A stretch of 64,000 bases of DNA, taken from assembly GCF_900104635.1 (NCBI RefSeq), contig NZ_FNWC01000007.1, positions 1,897,421 to 1,961,420 of the forward strand, read 5' to 3'. Each line of letters opens with the position of its first letter. Position 1 is the first letter of the stretch. The notes under the pieces were generated by a model. The model saw nothing but the letters and a program-made list of their open reading frames with translations. It was not told the DNA's origin and did no database searches. Positions 26,388 through 35,680 of this stretch are shown here, one piece after another. This DNA comes from Coprococcus phoceensis (GTDB lineage Bacteria; Bacillota; Clostridia; Lachnospirales; Lachnospiraceae). A program made the translations under genes and the position numbers.

Positions 26388-27473
26388 CTATTCTATCAGA
26401 TTCGATACACTCAGGACAAGCCCCATTTCTAATAGAAGAAACATAACCGAAGTTCCTCCATAACTGATAAACGGCAGCGTGATTCCTGTATTTGGTATCG
26501 TGTTGGTGACAACTGCAATATTGAGTATGACCTGAATCATCATATGCGCCATCGCTCCGGACGCGATCAGCGCCCCAAACAAATCTTTTGCATGTGTGGC
26601 AATCATAAAAAAACGCCAGATTAAAATCAGAAATAAAAGAATAATAAATGACGCTCCCACAAGACCTAATTCTTCACAGACAATGGAAAAAATCATATCA
26701 TTTTGCGCCTCTGGAACAAATCCAAGCTTTTGCACGCTTGCCCCAAGACCTCTTCCAAAGAGACCGCCCGAGCCAATTGCAAACAATCCCTGCAATGTCT
26801 GATAGCCTTTTTCATATTTTTCCGGATTCCTCCAAATTGCCAGCCGTTCCAGTCGATAGCTCTCAAGCGCCAGAAAAATCCCCATAAATCCGGCGCCGCT
26901 GACACAGAGCCATACAAACTGTGCATACTTTGGACTTGCCACAAACACAAGCACAGCGCCAATTCCAAGAATAATGATTGCGGTGCTTAAATTACTCGCC
27001 CCCACAAGTCCTACGATCGGCAAAATCAGAAGCATGACAAACAGCAAATATCGCATTTGTTTCATTTTTCGCACATTCTTTGTGATCACACATGCCAAGA
27101 ATAAGATCACTGCAATCTTTGCAAATTCTGAAGGCTGAAATGACAAAGGTCCGAAAGATAACCATCTTTTGGACCCATTATACTCATCACCTACAAGCAA
27201 AACAGCTACAGACAGCATTAGCGCCGTAATATATGCCGGCACTGCAAATTTCTGCCAAATATGATAATCGATATTCGCCATAAAAAACATCAGTGCCAGT
27301 CCAAGCGCCGTCGCAAATGCCTGTTTTTTCAAATAATAAAACCGATCGTGGAATTTTACCTGTCCGTTGTAGGCACTTGTACTGTACAAAATAACCAACC
27401 CTATGATTACCAGCAGGAAAACAACTGCGAGAAGGCTGTAATCATATCCTCTCTTTTTGTTCTGCCGCGTCAA
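26388..27473 (-). CDS. ftsW: SEDS-family septal peptidoglycan polymerase FtsW
   Basis: A ten-helix membrane protein that polymerises lipid II with its partner penicillin-binding protein at the septum. Family motifs are LYSTSAYNG in the first loop, KRWLSFGPLSFQPSE, the GLFGRGLGAS motif, AQNDMIFSIVCEELG and the terminal GITLPFISYGGTS. I prefer the TTG at 27473 (MTRQNKKRGYDYSLL), which has GGGGAG 10 bases upstream. A GTG at 27491 directly after the murD stop would add six residues but has no ribosome site. It lies between murD and ftsQ. A second FtsW-type protein is encoded at 36.9-38.1 kb. Confidence 0.92.
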   Translation of the reverse strand: MTRQNKKRGYDYSLLAVVFLLVIIGLVILYSTSAYNGQVKFHDRFYYLKKQAFATALGLALMFFMANIDYHIWQKFAVPAYITALMLSVAVLLVGDEYNGSKRWLSFGPLSFQPSEFAKIAVILFLACVITKNVRKMKQMRYLLFVMLLILPIVGLVGASNLSTAIIILGIGAVLVFVASPKYAQFVWLCVSGAGFMGIFLALESYRLERLAIWRNPEKYEKGYQTLQGLFAIGSGGLFGRGLGASVQKLGFVPEAQNDMIFSIVCEELGLVGASFIILLFLILIWRFFMIATHAKDLFGALIASGAMAHMMIQVILNIAVVTNTIPNTGITLPFISYGGTSVMFLLLEMGLVLSVSNLIE

Positions 27474-27491
27474 TATAAATCCACTCCCCAC

Positions 27492-28844
27492 TTATAGACA
27501 ATTTACAAGTTCTTTGAATTTATCTCCTCGTTCCTCATAGTTTTTAAACATTCCCCAGCTTGCACATGCCGGCGATAACAAAACTGCATCCCCAGGCTCT
27601 GCCGCCTCAATACATTTCTCTACTGCTTCCTCAAAAGAGTCTGCCATAACATATGACACAAATCCAACTCTCTCGGCTGCTTCTGCAATTTTCTCTTTTG
27701 TTGCCCCGACTAATACGAGGAGTTTTACCTTCCCGTCAAACGCCTGAATCCATTCCTCGTACTCAGAGTCTTTGTCATATCCGCCGCCGATCAGAACTGT
27801 TGGTCGGTTCATCGCCTGAATCCCTTTGATCGCCGCATCCGGATTCGTACCTTTGGAATCATTGTAATATGCAACACCGTCTTTTTCACGCACAAATTCG
27901 ATCCGGTGCTCCACTCCCGCAAATTCTTTGATCGTCCTGCGGATAACCTCCATCGGTGTCCCATATGCCGCAGCCATAGCAACTGCTGCCATCACATTCT
28001 CGTAGTTGTGTGTCCCAAGTAATTTCAGCTCATTTACATTGCAGACCAGGATTTCTTCGTCCTGCCTCAATATAATATTCCCATCATCTAAATAAATCCC
28101 TCTGTCTAGTTTACGCTGACTACTGAAATATAGAACATTCGCTTTTACATTTTCTCCAATTTTTCTTGTCACTTCATCTTCGTAATTCAGTACACAAGTA
28201 TCTTCTTTCGTCTGATTTTTGGCGATATCCTCTTTTGCCTTGATATACGCTTCCATCGTATGATGACGGTTTAGATGATCCGGTGTAATATTTAAAATTG
28301 CACTGACTTTCGGGCGAAATTCATGGATTGTCTCCAACTGAAAACTACTCATCTCAGCCACCGCCACGCTGTCCTCTCTCATTTCTAACGCAGCTGCCGT
28401 GTATGGATTTCCGATATTTCCAACCACAAATACACTCTCTTTATAGTTCTTCATAATCTCTCCCAAAAGTGCAGTCGTCGTCGTCTTTCCATTGGTTCCT
28501 GTGATTGCAAGCACATCGCCTTTTCCATATGTATAGGCAAGCTCGACCTCTCCCCAGATCGGAATTCCCATATCACGCATCTTTAAGACAACCGGAAGGT
28601 CTGTAGGCACTCCAGGACTCATCACAACAAGATCAAGCGTCTCCATAACCTCCTCTGAAAGTTCTCCCAAAATGATTTCTGCTTTTGTATCGTCACCAAG
28701 CTGTGCTTTTAACACTTCTTTGTCGAGTGTCTCTTTTCCGTCATATAAAACAACCGATGCTCCAACCTGTTCTAATAATTTTCCTGCTCCGATTCCGCTG
28801 ATTCCAGAACCAAATACAAGTACTTTTTTATTTTTCATATCCAT
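27492..28844 (-). CDS. murD: UDP-N-acetylmuramoylalanine-D-glutamate ligase MurD
   Basis: A 450-residue ATP-dependent ligase that adds D-glutamate to UDP-MurNAc-L-Ala in the cytoplasm. The N-terminal Rossmann motif VFGSGISGIGAG, the ATP loop ITGTNGKTTTTALLG, NITPDHLNRH, the carbamylated-lysine region and the C-terminal YNDSKGTNPDAAIKG and LLSPACASWGMFKNYEERG are all present. I chose ATG 28844 because GGAGG is 6 bases upstream; longer readings run into the end of mraY. It sits between mraY and ftsW. Confidence 0.97.
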   Translation of the reverse strand: MDMKNKKVLVFGSGISGIGAGKLLEQVGASVVLYDGKETLDKEVLKAQLGDDTKAEIILGELSEEVMETLDLVVMSPGVPTDLPVVLKMRDMGIPIWGEVELAYTYGKGDVLAITGTNGKTTTTALLGEIMKNYKESVFVVGNIGNPYTAAALEMREDSVAVAEMSSFQLETIHEFRPKVSAILNITPDHLNRHHTMEAYIKAKEDIAKNQTKEDTCVLNYEDEVTRKIGENVKANVLYFSSQRKLDRGIYLDDGNIILRQDEEILVCNVNELKLLGTHNYENVMAAVAMAAAYGTPMEVIRRTIKEFAGVEHRIEFVREKDGVAYYNDSKGTNPDAAIKGIQAMNRPTVLIGGGYDKDSEYEEWIQAFDGKVKLLVLVGATKEKIAEAAERVGFVSYVMADSFEEAVEKCIEAAEPGDAVLLSPACASWGMFKNYEERGDKFKELVNCL

Positions 28845-28864
28845 ATCGTTCCTCCTGCATTTTT

Positions 28865-29821
28865 CTATATCGCCATAAGTGCAATAAGACATAAGATTGC
28901 CGTAACAATCGAAAACACGGCCACAACCCTCGTCTCAGACCAGCCACAAAGTTCAAAATGATGATGGATTGGCGCCATTTTAAAAATGCGCTTTCCACCG
29001 GTCTTTTTAAAATAAGTTACCTGAATCATTACCGACAGTACTTCAATCAGGTAAATCAACCCTACAATCGCTATAAAAAACGGCATCTGCAGCATATAAG
29101 CCGTCGATGCGACAAAGCCCCCAAGCGCAAGAGAACCTGTATCCCCCATAAACACACTCGCCGGATATACATTGAACAACAAAAATCCAAGCAACGCGCC
29201 CACGACTGCACAAGTAATCGGTTCAATCCCGCTTTTTGTTCCAATTGCCACAACTGTAAAAAACGTTGCCACCAAAACCGTCACACTGGATGCAAGACCA
29301 TCCAGTCCGTCTGTGAAATTCACTCCATTGACCGTTCCAATCACTACAACAAACAAAAGCGGAAGCGCAAAAATTCCCCAATCCAAATATTTTCCTTCCG
29401 AAAACGGAATCAGCCATGTGAGCGGCACATCTGTAAACCGAACAATATAATAAGCAAATATTCCCGTCACCAAAATCTGCAGTGCCATTTTCTGCTTTGG
29501 ATACAGTCCGTCAGACCGTCTCATCACAACTTTCAAATAATCATCTAAAAATCCGATCATCCCAAATCCAAGTGTCACAAACAAAATCGGAATCACTTTC
29601 GGGTAATCTTTTATATAAATCAGAGACGTCAAAACGATACTCGCAAGAATGATCACGCCTCCCATTGTCGGCGTCCCCGCTTTCTTTAAGTGTGACTGCA
29701 CACCTTCTTCTCGCTCTGTCTGCCCCATCTTCAACTTTCTAAGTATCGGGATCACAACCGGTCCCATAATCACACTCAAAGCAAATGACACCAGTACCGG
29801 TATCACCATTTTATAATCCAT
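28865..29821 (-). CDS. mraY: Phospho-N-acetylmuramoyl-pentapeptide transferase MraY
   Basis: A 318-residue polytopic enzyme that makes lipid I from UDP-MurNAc-pentapeptide and undecaprenyl phosphate. The catalytic motifs are FLDDYLKVVMRRSDGL, GTVNGVNFTDGLDGLA and MAPIHHHFELCGWSE. The fold has ten hydrophobic helices. I chose ATG at 29821 because GAGGTG lies 5 bases upstream; an ATG at 29836 would precede that ribosome site. It lies between spoVD and murD, as in most Clostridia. Confidence 0.96.
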   Translation of the reverse strand: MDYKMVIPVLVSFALSVIMGPVVIPILRKLKMGQTEREEGVQSHLKKAGTPTMGGVIILASIVLTSLIYIKDYPKVIPILFVTLGFGMIGFLDDYLKVVMRRSDGLYPKQKMALQILVTGIFAYYIVRFTDVPLTWLIPFSEGKYLDWGIFALPLLFVVVIGTVNGVNFTDGLDGLASSVTVLVATFFTVVAIGTKSGIEPITCAVVGALLGFLLFNVYPASVFMGDTGSLALGGFVASTAYMLQMPFFIAIVGLIYLIEVLSVMIQVTYFKKTGGKRIFKMAPIHHHFELCGWSETRVVAVFSIVTAILCLIALMAI

Positions 29822-29875
29822 ACCACACCTCTTCATCTCTTTAGTTATTCTTCTATAACCTTATACAGTATACAA

Positions 29876-31609
29876 CTATTCCCCTTCCTTTTCAATCCCC
29901 AGATACGGCAGGATATTTTCAAAAATGTCCTTCACAACCGGCGCCGCAATGGTACCTCCATAATAGATTCCCTGTGGATCATGTATGACAATCATTGCCA
30001 GCACCTGCGGATTATCTGCCGGTGCAAATCCGATGAATGAGGAAATATATTTCTTTGCACTTCTCGGAAGTGTCTGAGACGTAGCTGTCTTTCCGCCGAT
30101 TTTGTATCCTTCAATATAAGCATTCTTTCCTGAACCTTCCGACACGACGCTTTCTAATATCGTCCGCATCGTCTCCGACGTCTCTTCTGACACCACATTT
30201 TTTCGTTCCTTATACTCAAATATTTTCTCATGCTTTTCCTGTTCATTAATCACTTTCACCCCAAAATGCGGAGTCACTCTCCTGCCACCGTTAATCAGAG
30301 AACTGACCGTGGTTGCCATCTGAATCGGTGTAATCTGAAATGACTGTCCAAAAGTCATCGTTGCCAGTTCCACCAACCCGACATTTTCTTTTTTATGCGT
30401 AATTGTTCCCGCCTCCCCCGGAAGATCTACTCCCGTCTTATCCATCAGCCCAAACTGCTTAAAATAATCATAGTATTTATCTACCCCAAGACGAAGTCCG
30501 ATGTCGATAAATACAGGATTGCAAGAATTTTGTACTCCCTGCACAAAGGTCTCAGACCCATGTCCGCCGACCTTATGACATCGAATTTTTCGATCCTCTA
30601 CAATCCGGTAGCCCGGACAGTGAAACGTATCGTCAAGCTTCACTACCCCTTCTTCCAGACACGCAGATGATGTAATAATTTTAAATGTAGATCCCGGTTC
30701 ATACGTGTCATTGATACAGCCGTTTCTCCACATTTGATTCAGAAGATCCTGTTTTTCTTCCGCTTTCACACTTTCATCAGATACCCCTGTCGTCTCTAAG
30801 GAAAAAGGATCATTCAAATTAAACTCAGGCACATTCACCATTGACAGGATTTCCCCATTTTGCGGATTCATAACCAGAACAGACACCCGGTCTGCCGCCT
30901 TTTCTTCCATCACTTTTTCCGCCGCCTGCTGTGCATATTTCTGAATATTATAATCCAGACTAATCTGCAATGTATTTCCCGGAATTGCCTCTTTTCGATC
31001 CTCCGCGATTCCCTCCAGCTCAATTCCTCTCGCATCGGTTGTTGTCAAAATCATGCCATTGATCCCCTTTAGATACTCCTCATATTTCACTTCAAGACCG
31101 ATAATCCCCTGATTATCTCCTCCTGTAAATCCAAGCACCTTTGAGGCAAGTTCATCATATGGATAATAGCGTTTAAAATCTTCATCCACCTTCACTCCGT
31201 CCAGCTCATATTCCCGTATCCGATCACCTATCTCCTTGTCTACATTCGTCTTGACACGCTCCATAGAAGAAACCTTTTCCACACGCTTGCGGACGATTTC
31301 CGGTTCAAGTTCCAATTCCTCTGATAATACCCGAATTACCTTTTCTTTGTCTTTGATCTGACTGTGGATTACGGAAATGGTACACACCGTCTTATTGGTT
31401 GCAAGCACTGTCCCATTCCGATCAATAATTTCTCCCCTCGCCGCCTTGATTTCTCGTTCTCTTTCGTGCAGCGCTTCTGCTTTCTCCTGATAATATTCTG
31501 CGTCAAATATCATCAGATATACAAGTCTCCCAATCAGTCCAAGCAACACAAGCATCGCACATACAAAGACGACCATAATCTTTTTACGGTTATACGTCTT
31601 ATTTTTCAT
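29876..31609 (-). CDS. spoVD: SpoVD-type class B penicillin-binding protein with a KTA third motif
   Basis: A 577-residue transpeptidase with one N-terminal membrane helix (about 11-32), a PBP dimer domain (RGEIIDRNGTVLATN) and a transpeptidase domain. The active-site Ser-x-x-Lys is in PGSTFKI and Ser-x-Asn in NSCNP. The third motif, normally KTG, reads KTA (GGKTATSQTLPRS). By position after ftsI and before mraY it corresponds to SpoVD, used for the spore cortex, but it lacks the PASTA domain of B. subtilis SpoVD. Its ribosome site GAGGT is part of the 3' arm of a 13-bp hairpin. Confidence 0.87.
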   Translation of the reverse strand: MKNKTYNRKKIMVVFVCAMLVLLGLIGRLVYLMIFDAEYYQEKAEALHEREREIKAARGEIIDRNGTVLATNKTVCTISVIHSQIKDKEKVIRVLSEELELEPEIVRKRVEKVSSMERVKTNVDKEIGDRIREYELDGVKVDEDFKRYYPYDELASKVLGFTGGDNQGIIGLEVKYEEYLKGINGMILTTTDARGIELEGIAEDRKEAIPGNTLQISLDYNIQKYAQQAAEKVMEEKAADRVSVLVMNPQNGEILSMVNVPEFNLNDPFSLETTGVSDESVKAEEKQDLLNQMWRNGCINDTYEPGSTFKIITSSACLEEGVVKLDDTFHCPGYRIVEDRKIRCHKVGGHGSETFVQGVQNSCNPVFIDIGLRLGVDKYYDYFKQFGLMDKTGVDLPGEAGTITHKKENVGLVELATMTFGQSFQITPIQMATTVSSLINGGRRVTPHFGVKVINEQEKHEKIFEYKERKNVVSEETSETMRTILESVVSEGSGKNAYIEGYKIGGKTATSQTLPRSAKKYISSFIGFAPADNPQVLAMIVIHDPQGIYYGGTIAAPVVKDIFENILPYLGIEKEGE

Positions 31610-31610
31610 A

Positions 31611-31663
31611 TAAAAAACCTCATAAAAGTTATTGTTATAATTTATTAACGCTTTTATGAGGTT
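31611..31663 (-). terminator. Hairpin with T run between ftsI and spoVD, covering the spoVD ribosome site
   Basis: A perfect 13-bp stem (31616-31628 with 31651-31663) with a 22-base AT-rich loop, followed on the minus strand by TTTTTT and, within three bases, the spoVD ATG. It looks like an intrinsic terminator, yet the GAGG ribosome site of spoVD is inside its 3' arm. It could therefore act as terminator, attenuator or translational block. Confidence 0.7.
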
Positions 31664-31672
31664 ATTCTACCT

Positions 31673-33556
31673 TTATTCTTCTGTACTTTCTGTTGCTTTC
31701 GTAATGTTCAAATACGGAAATGCTTCCGTCATAATATTTCTCGCCAAATCTGTCACATAACTGCTGTTTGCCTGATTCTCCACATTTGGCTCATCAATGA
31801 TGACATATACAAGCACTTCCGGATTATCTACCGGCGCAAATCCCATATAAGAAAGCAGATGCTTACCACTTGTTCGCGGAATTTTCTGTGCCGTTCCGGT
31901 TTTCGCACCGATGTCATATTCTTCCACCTGTGCATTTTTTCCGGTTCCTTCCGTCATTGTTTTTCTCATATATTCTCTCAGCGTCTTGCTGGTTTCTTCC
32001 GAGATGGTCTTTTTTAACAATACCGGATCTTTGTTTTCAATGATATTTCCATTCTCGTCCTGAATTTGTTTCACAATATGTGGCTCATAATAATTTCCAC
32101 CATTGATCAGAGACGAAAATCCTGCTACCATCTGAGTTGCTGTCACGGTAAAACTCTGTCCGAATGAACTTGTCGCAAGATCAATCTGTTTCATATCTTC
32201 TGCAGAAAAAAGAAGTCCCTCTGCTTCTCCCGGAAGATCGATTCCGGTTGTCTCTCCAAAACCCAAAATACTCTGATATTTTACAAAGTCTTCTACACCA
32301 ATTGTCTCTGCCATCTGCATAAGCGCAACGTTGCAGGAATTGGCTATCGCATCTTCTATTGTCTGAATGCCGTGTCCGCTTAACTTATGACATTTTACAG
32401 GACTTGGATATCCCGGAATCATCAATGAACCTGTACAATTGTAGGTTTCATTTCCTGTAAGCTTTCCGGTCTCAAGCCCTGCTGCAACGGTAAACGGCTT
32501 CATCGTCGAGCCCGGCTCAAATGCATCACTTACACAGAAATTCTTCCAAAGTGAATTCATCGCATCGAGCTTTTCTTCATCTGTCATTGCATCCAATTCT
32601 TCCTGAGTATAGTACGCAGACAAATCTCTTGGATTATTCAAATCGTAATTTGGATAAGATGCCTCAGCCAAAATCTCTCCGGTATTCGGGTTTGCAATGA
32701 TAACAGCTGTATTCAGACTGCCTTGTGCATTCTCATCTTCCCCACCTTTATGTTCATCGTTGAACGCTTTGATATGTTTCTCCACAATGCTTTGCAGTGT
32801 GACATCAATTGTAGACACAATTGTGTTGCCATTGATTGCAGATTTCACGGTGCGCTCCAGTGAAGAATCCGAATCCAGATATCCATATTCCCTTCCATCT
32901 GTCCCATTCAAAATACTGTTATAAGATGCTTCCAGCCCCCCGTTCCCAACATTTCCGGACACGGTAAAGCCGATTACATCCGATGCAAGCGTGTTGTACG
33001 GATACGTTCTCACATAATCCTCTTCCAGCCACACTCCCGAAATATATGCATACTCTTCTTTGTCATCTTCATTTTCTTCCATCGCTTCAAACGCCTGTGC
33101 CTGTGCATATGTGGCGCCTTTGAGCATAATGTTGTAACGCCCGTCCGGATTTTCCTCAATTACTTTGTCGACCGCTTCTTCCGTTATGCCAAAGCACTCT
33201 TCAAGCGCCTTCTTCGTCTGACTGATCGTTTTGTTCTTTTTCTTCTCATCCTCAGATGCCAGCATGACCTTTGCATCCAAAATCACATTGTAAACACGTT
33301 CACTCGTTGCGATTTTCGTTCCGTTTCGATCCAAAATATCCCCTCTTTTAAACGGAATCACTCTACTGTCATACTGTTGCTGTTCCAATACAATTTTTGT
33401 ATATTTTTCGCCATTTGCTGCATTGATATACGTAATTCTTCCAATTAAGAAAACAAAAGCTAGTATGATTGCCCCAAACAACATTACTAGCTTTTTTTGC
33501 ATCTTTTTGGGAAACTTCTGTCTCGTATATCGCACTCCTCGTTTTTTCTTTGACAT
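31673..33556 (-). CDS. ftsI: Septal class B penicillin-binding protein (FtsI/PBP2B type)
   Basis: A 627-residue transpeptidase that cross-links septal peptidoglycan, partner of FtsW. A basic N-terminus (KKKRGVRYTRQKFPKK) leads to one membrane helix (about 24-43), the dimer domain (RGDILDRNGTKIATSERVY) and the catalytic domain with PGSTMKPF, NSCNVALM and the canonical GAKTGTAQK. It ends about 40 residues after the last domain without PASTA repeats. ATG at 33556 has AAGGGTG at a better spacing than the preceding ATG at 33559. It follows ftsL by 10 bases and is separated from spoVD by a hairpin. Confidence 0.93.
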   Translation of the reverse strand: MSKKKRGVRYTRQKFPKKMQKKLVMLFGAIILAFVFLIGRITYINAANGEKYTKIVLEQQQYDSRVIPFKRGDILDRNGTKIATSERVYNVILDAKVMLASEDEKKKNKTISQTKKALEECFGITEEAVDKVIEENPDGRYNIMLKGATYAQAQAFEAMEENEDDKEEYAYISGVWLEEDYVRTYPYNTLASDVIGFTVSGNVGNGGLEASYNSILNGTDGREYGYLDSDSSLERTVKSAINGNTIVSTIDVTLQSIVEKHIKAFNDEHKGGEDENAQGSLNTAVIIANPNTGEILAEASYPNYDLNNPRDLSAYYTQEELDAMTDEEKLDAMNSLWKNFCVSDAFEPGSTMKPFTVAAGLETGKLTGNETYNCTGSLMIPGYPSPVKCHKLSGHGIQTIEDAIANSCNVALMQMAETIGVEDFVKYQSILGFGETTGIDLPGEAEGLLFSAEDMKQIDLATSSFGQSFTVTATQMVAGFSSLINGGNYYEPHIVKQIQDENGNIIENKDPVLLKKTISEETSKTLREYMRKTMTEGTGKNAQVEEYDIGAKTGTAQKIPRTSGKHLLSYMGFAPVDNPEVLVYVIIDEPNVENQANSSYVTDLARNIMTEAFPYLNITKATESTEE

Positions 33557-33566
33557 CATTTCACCC

Positions 33567-34043
33567 TTATTTTTCTACTTTATCTGAACCTGCAAGAACA
33601 CCGCTTTTCGGTATATCTTCATATTGTTTTACTGTGTTGCTTGTCGGACTTTTGTACTTGATGATCTGCTCTGGGCTGGCATACACCATTCCCAGTTCAT
33701 TGATTGCTTTCTCCCTGATTTCTTCCAGATTGACCGAATTCAAAACAGCATTATATCTCGTTGTATTGTCTTCTTTTAAATCTGCAAGCTCTTCCTGAAG
33801 AGACGCAATATTTCTTGAGCGACTGGTAATTTCAGACTGCAGCTTTAAATATCCTGTACAGACAATCAATGCCGCAATTGCTGCAATCGCCAAAAACACA
33901 ACATATCCGGCACTCATATGTAATGCCTTATTTCTATTCTTCCGCACCTGCCGGCTTGTCTGCCTGGGCTTGTCCGGAGAAATATGTTCTTTTGTCTTTG
34001 GAAGTGTTTCTTTTCGTATGGTATTTCCATATACATATGCCAT
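33567..34043 (-). CDS. ftsL: FtsL-like cell division protein
   Basis: A 158-residue bitopic protein: basic cytoplasmic N-terminus of about 45 residues (SRQVRKNRNKALHM), one transmembrane helix (about 46-66) and an external coiled coil (LQSEITSRSRNIASLQEELA), then a short LGMVYASPEQI segment typical of clostridial FtsL. Sequence conservation is low in this family, so the assignment leans on position between rsmH and ftsI plus topology. The ATG at 34043 has GGGGTGA spaced 6 bases; a GTG at 34052 is the other option. Confidence 0.85.
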   Translation of the reverse strand: MAYVYGNTIRKETLPKTKEHISPDKPRQTSRQVRKNRNKALHMSAGYVVFLAIAAIAALIVCTGYLKLQSEITSRSRNIASLQEELADLKEDNTTRYNAVLNSVNLEEIREKAINELGMVYASPEQIIKYKSPTSNTVKQYEDIPKSGVLAGSDKVEK

Positions 34044-34106
34044 ATCACTCACCCCATTTCTGATTATTTATCTCCCTGTTACTTTCATTAAATTATAAGC
34101 CCTGCA

Positions 34107-35042
34107 CTATGTGCGCTCAAAGATACGCAGCTTTGCGCTTTTTGATCGGCTGTTCTCCTCTAACTCTTCTGCACTTGGCAAAATTGGTTTTCTTGTAATA
34201 ACTCTCCCCTTCGACTCATTCCCGCATACACATACCGGAAAATGAGGCGGACAGGTACATGGGTTCTCATTCTTCCTGAAAATCCCTTTTACAATCCTGT
34301 CTTCTAATGAATGGAAGGTAATGATACATATCCTTCCATCTTTATTCAATAACTCAATCATGTCATCCAGACTTTCTCTCAGCACTTCCAGCTCCCTGTT
34401 CAATTCAATACGAATTGCCTGAAAGGTTCTCTTTGCAGGATGTCCTGCTGTTTTTTGAAATTTCATCGGTATGGCACGTTTGATGATCTCTATCAATTGT
34501 CCAGTAGTTTCGATAGGACCTTTTTCTCTCTCCAGCACAATATGCTTTGCAATATTTTTCGCAAATTTATCTTCCCCATAATCACGAATAATCCGAAAAA
34601 GATCCATCTCACTATATTCATTGACGATGTCTTTGGCCGTCATCTTCTGACGCCTATCCATTCTCATGTCCAAAGGAGCATCTACCCGATAGGAAAATCC
34701 CCGTTCTGCCGTATCCAGTTGATAGGAGGATACGCCCAAATCAAGCACAATCCCATCTACCTTGTCAATGCCTAATTCTTGAAGCTTCGACTTCATATCA
34801 CAATAGTTGCTTCTGACTATCGTAACTCTCTCCCCGAAGTCGATTAGTCGGCTGCCCGCTGCCTCTATCGCAGCTTCGTCCTGATCTATTCCTATAAATC
34901 TCCCCTTGTTGTTTAAATGCTTACACACTTCATAAGCGTGTCCGCCGCCACCAAGCGTTCCATCTACGTAAATGCCATCTGGCTTGATGTTCAGACCATT
35001 TACTGTCTCTTCTAACAATACTGATTTATGCTCAAATACCAT
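34107..35042 (-). CDS. rsmH: 16S rRNA (cytosine1402-N4)-methyltransferase RsmH
   Basis: A 311-residue SAM-dependent methyltransferase (formerly MraW) that methylates C1402 in the ribosomal P site. Motifs: [12 protein letters not shown] at the N-terminus, [12 protein letters not shown] for SAM binding, [15 protein letters not shown] and, near the end, [12 protein letters not shown] and ACTCPP-like [17 protein letters not shown] at 35042 follows TGGAGGTAATT; an upstream ATG at 35054 precedes that ribosome site and is rejected. It lies 26 bases behind mraZ. Confidence 0.97.
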   Translation of the reverse strand: MVFEHKSVLLEETVNGLNIKPDGIYVDGTLGGGGHAYEVCKHLNNKGRFIGIDQDEAAIEAAGSRLIDFGERVTIVRSNYCDMKSKLQELGIDKVDGIVLDLGVSSYQLDTAERGFSYRVDAPLDMRMDRRQKMTAKDIVNEYSEMDLFRIIRDYGEDKFAKNIAKHIVLEREKGPIETTGQLIEIIKRAIPMKFQKTAGHPAKRTFQAIRIELNRELEVLRESLDDMIELLNKDGRICIITFHSLEDRIVKGIFRKNENPCTCPPHFPVCVCGNESKGRVITRKPILPSAEELEENSRSKSAKLRIFERT

Positions 35043-35068
35043 AATTACCTCCAAATGTAGTCAAAGCC

Positions 35069-35506
35069 TTAGATTCCAAGTCCTAACTCCTCCATCTGAC
35101 TTGCGATCTCGTCCATATCTTCTTCTACAACAGCATTATTTTCATCCCATTTTGCTTTATCCCAAATTTCCACTCGATCTAGCACTCCTACTAAAACGAC
35201 TTCCTTTTCCAATCCCGCAAAAGTTCTGAGGGCAGAAGAGATTAATACCCTGCCTTGTTTATCAAGGCCGCCATCCACTGCACTTCCCAAAAAGAAACGT
35301 GTGAAAGTTCTGGCGTTTTTATTTGTCAGCGGTAAGGTTCTTAGCTTTTCTTCAAAGATTTTCCATTCATTATTTGGGTACAGGAACAGGCAACCATCCA
35401 ATCCTTTTGTGATGACAAAGTCTTCACCCAGGATATCACGAAATTTAGAAGGGATAATTAATCTGCCCTTCGCATCGATACTGTGATTAAATTCTCCTGT
35501 CAACAA
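35069..35506 (-). CDS. mraZ: Transcriptional regulator MraZ
   Basis: A 145-residue protein with two AbrB-like SpoVT half-domains, forming a ring-shaped DNA-binding regulator of the division cluster. The first half starts LTGEFNHSIDAKGRLIIPSKFR, the second contains DGGLDKQGRVLISSALR. I place the start at TTG 35506, since AGAAGGTG is 6 bases upstream and the protein then begins at the conserved GE(F/Y)NHS block. An ATG at 35539 would add 11 residues (MAVPFRKKVFS) encoded by the operator region. It is the first gene of the cluster and probably controls itself through the boxes upstream. Confidence 0.95.
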   Translation of the reverse strand: MLTGEFNHSIDAKGRLIIPSKFRDILGEDFVITKGLDGCLFLYPNNEWKIFEEKLRTLPLTNKNARTFTRFFLGSAVDGGLDKQGRVLISSALRTFAGLEKEVVLVGVLDRVEIWDKAKWDENNAVVEEDMDEIASQMEELGLGI

Positions 35507-35530
35507 TGAAAACACCTTCTTTCGAAATGG

Positions 35531-35600
35531 TACTGCCACTTGTCTACCATTTCACACCACTATTCACCACTTTCTACCACCTAAAACCATTGTAAACTAC
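35531..35600 (-). promoter_or_regulatory. MraZ operator: 10-bp-spaced direct repeats
   Basis: Read on the minus strand, boxes of the form (A/G)TGGT recur with an exact 10-bp period: 35590, 35580, 35570, 35560 and 35550 are their first bases. Degenerate copies flank them (GTAGT at 35600, GTGGC at 35539). Each decamer resembles the AAAGTGKNNN-type MraZ boxes described for mollicutes and the TGGGN5 boxes of E. coli. They start at the -10 hexamer and run through the probable transcription start, so binding should repress. Confidence 0.85.
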
Positions 35601-35617
35601 TTTTCCTGCCATTTCAA
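35589..35617 (-). promoter_or_regulatory. SigA-type promoter of the dcw cluster (PmraZ)
   Basis: On the minus strand TTGAAA (35612-35617), a 17-base spacer and TACAAT (35589-35594). The MraZ boxes overlap it. Upstream at about 35630-35670 there are two direct AAAGTTTGTGA copies and a 9-bp inverted repeat AAGTTTGTG/CACAAACTT, of unknown role. Confidence 0.75.
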
Positions 35618-35680
35618 GCATTTTTTATAAGTTTGTGTAAACCTTTCACAAACTTTTCACAAACTTTTCTTCCATAATAA

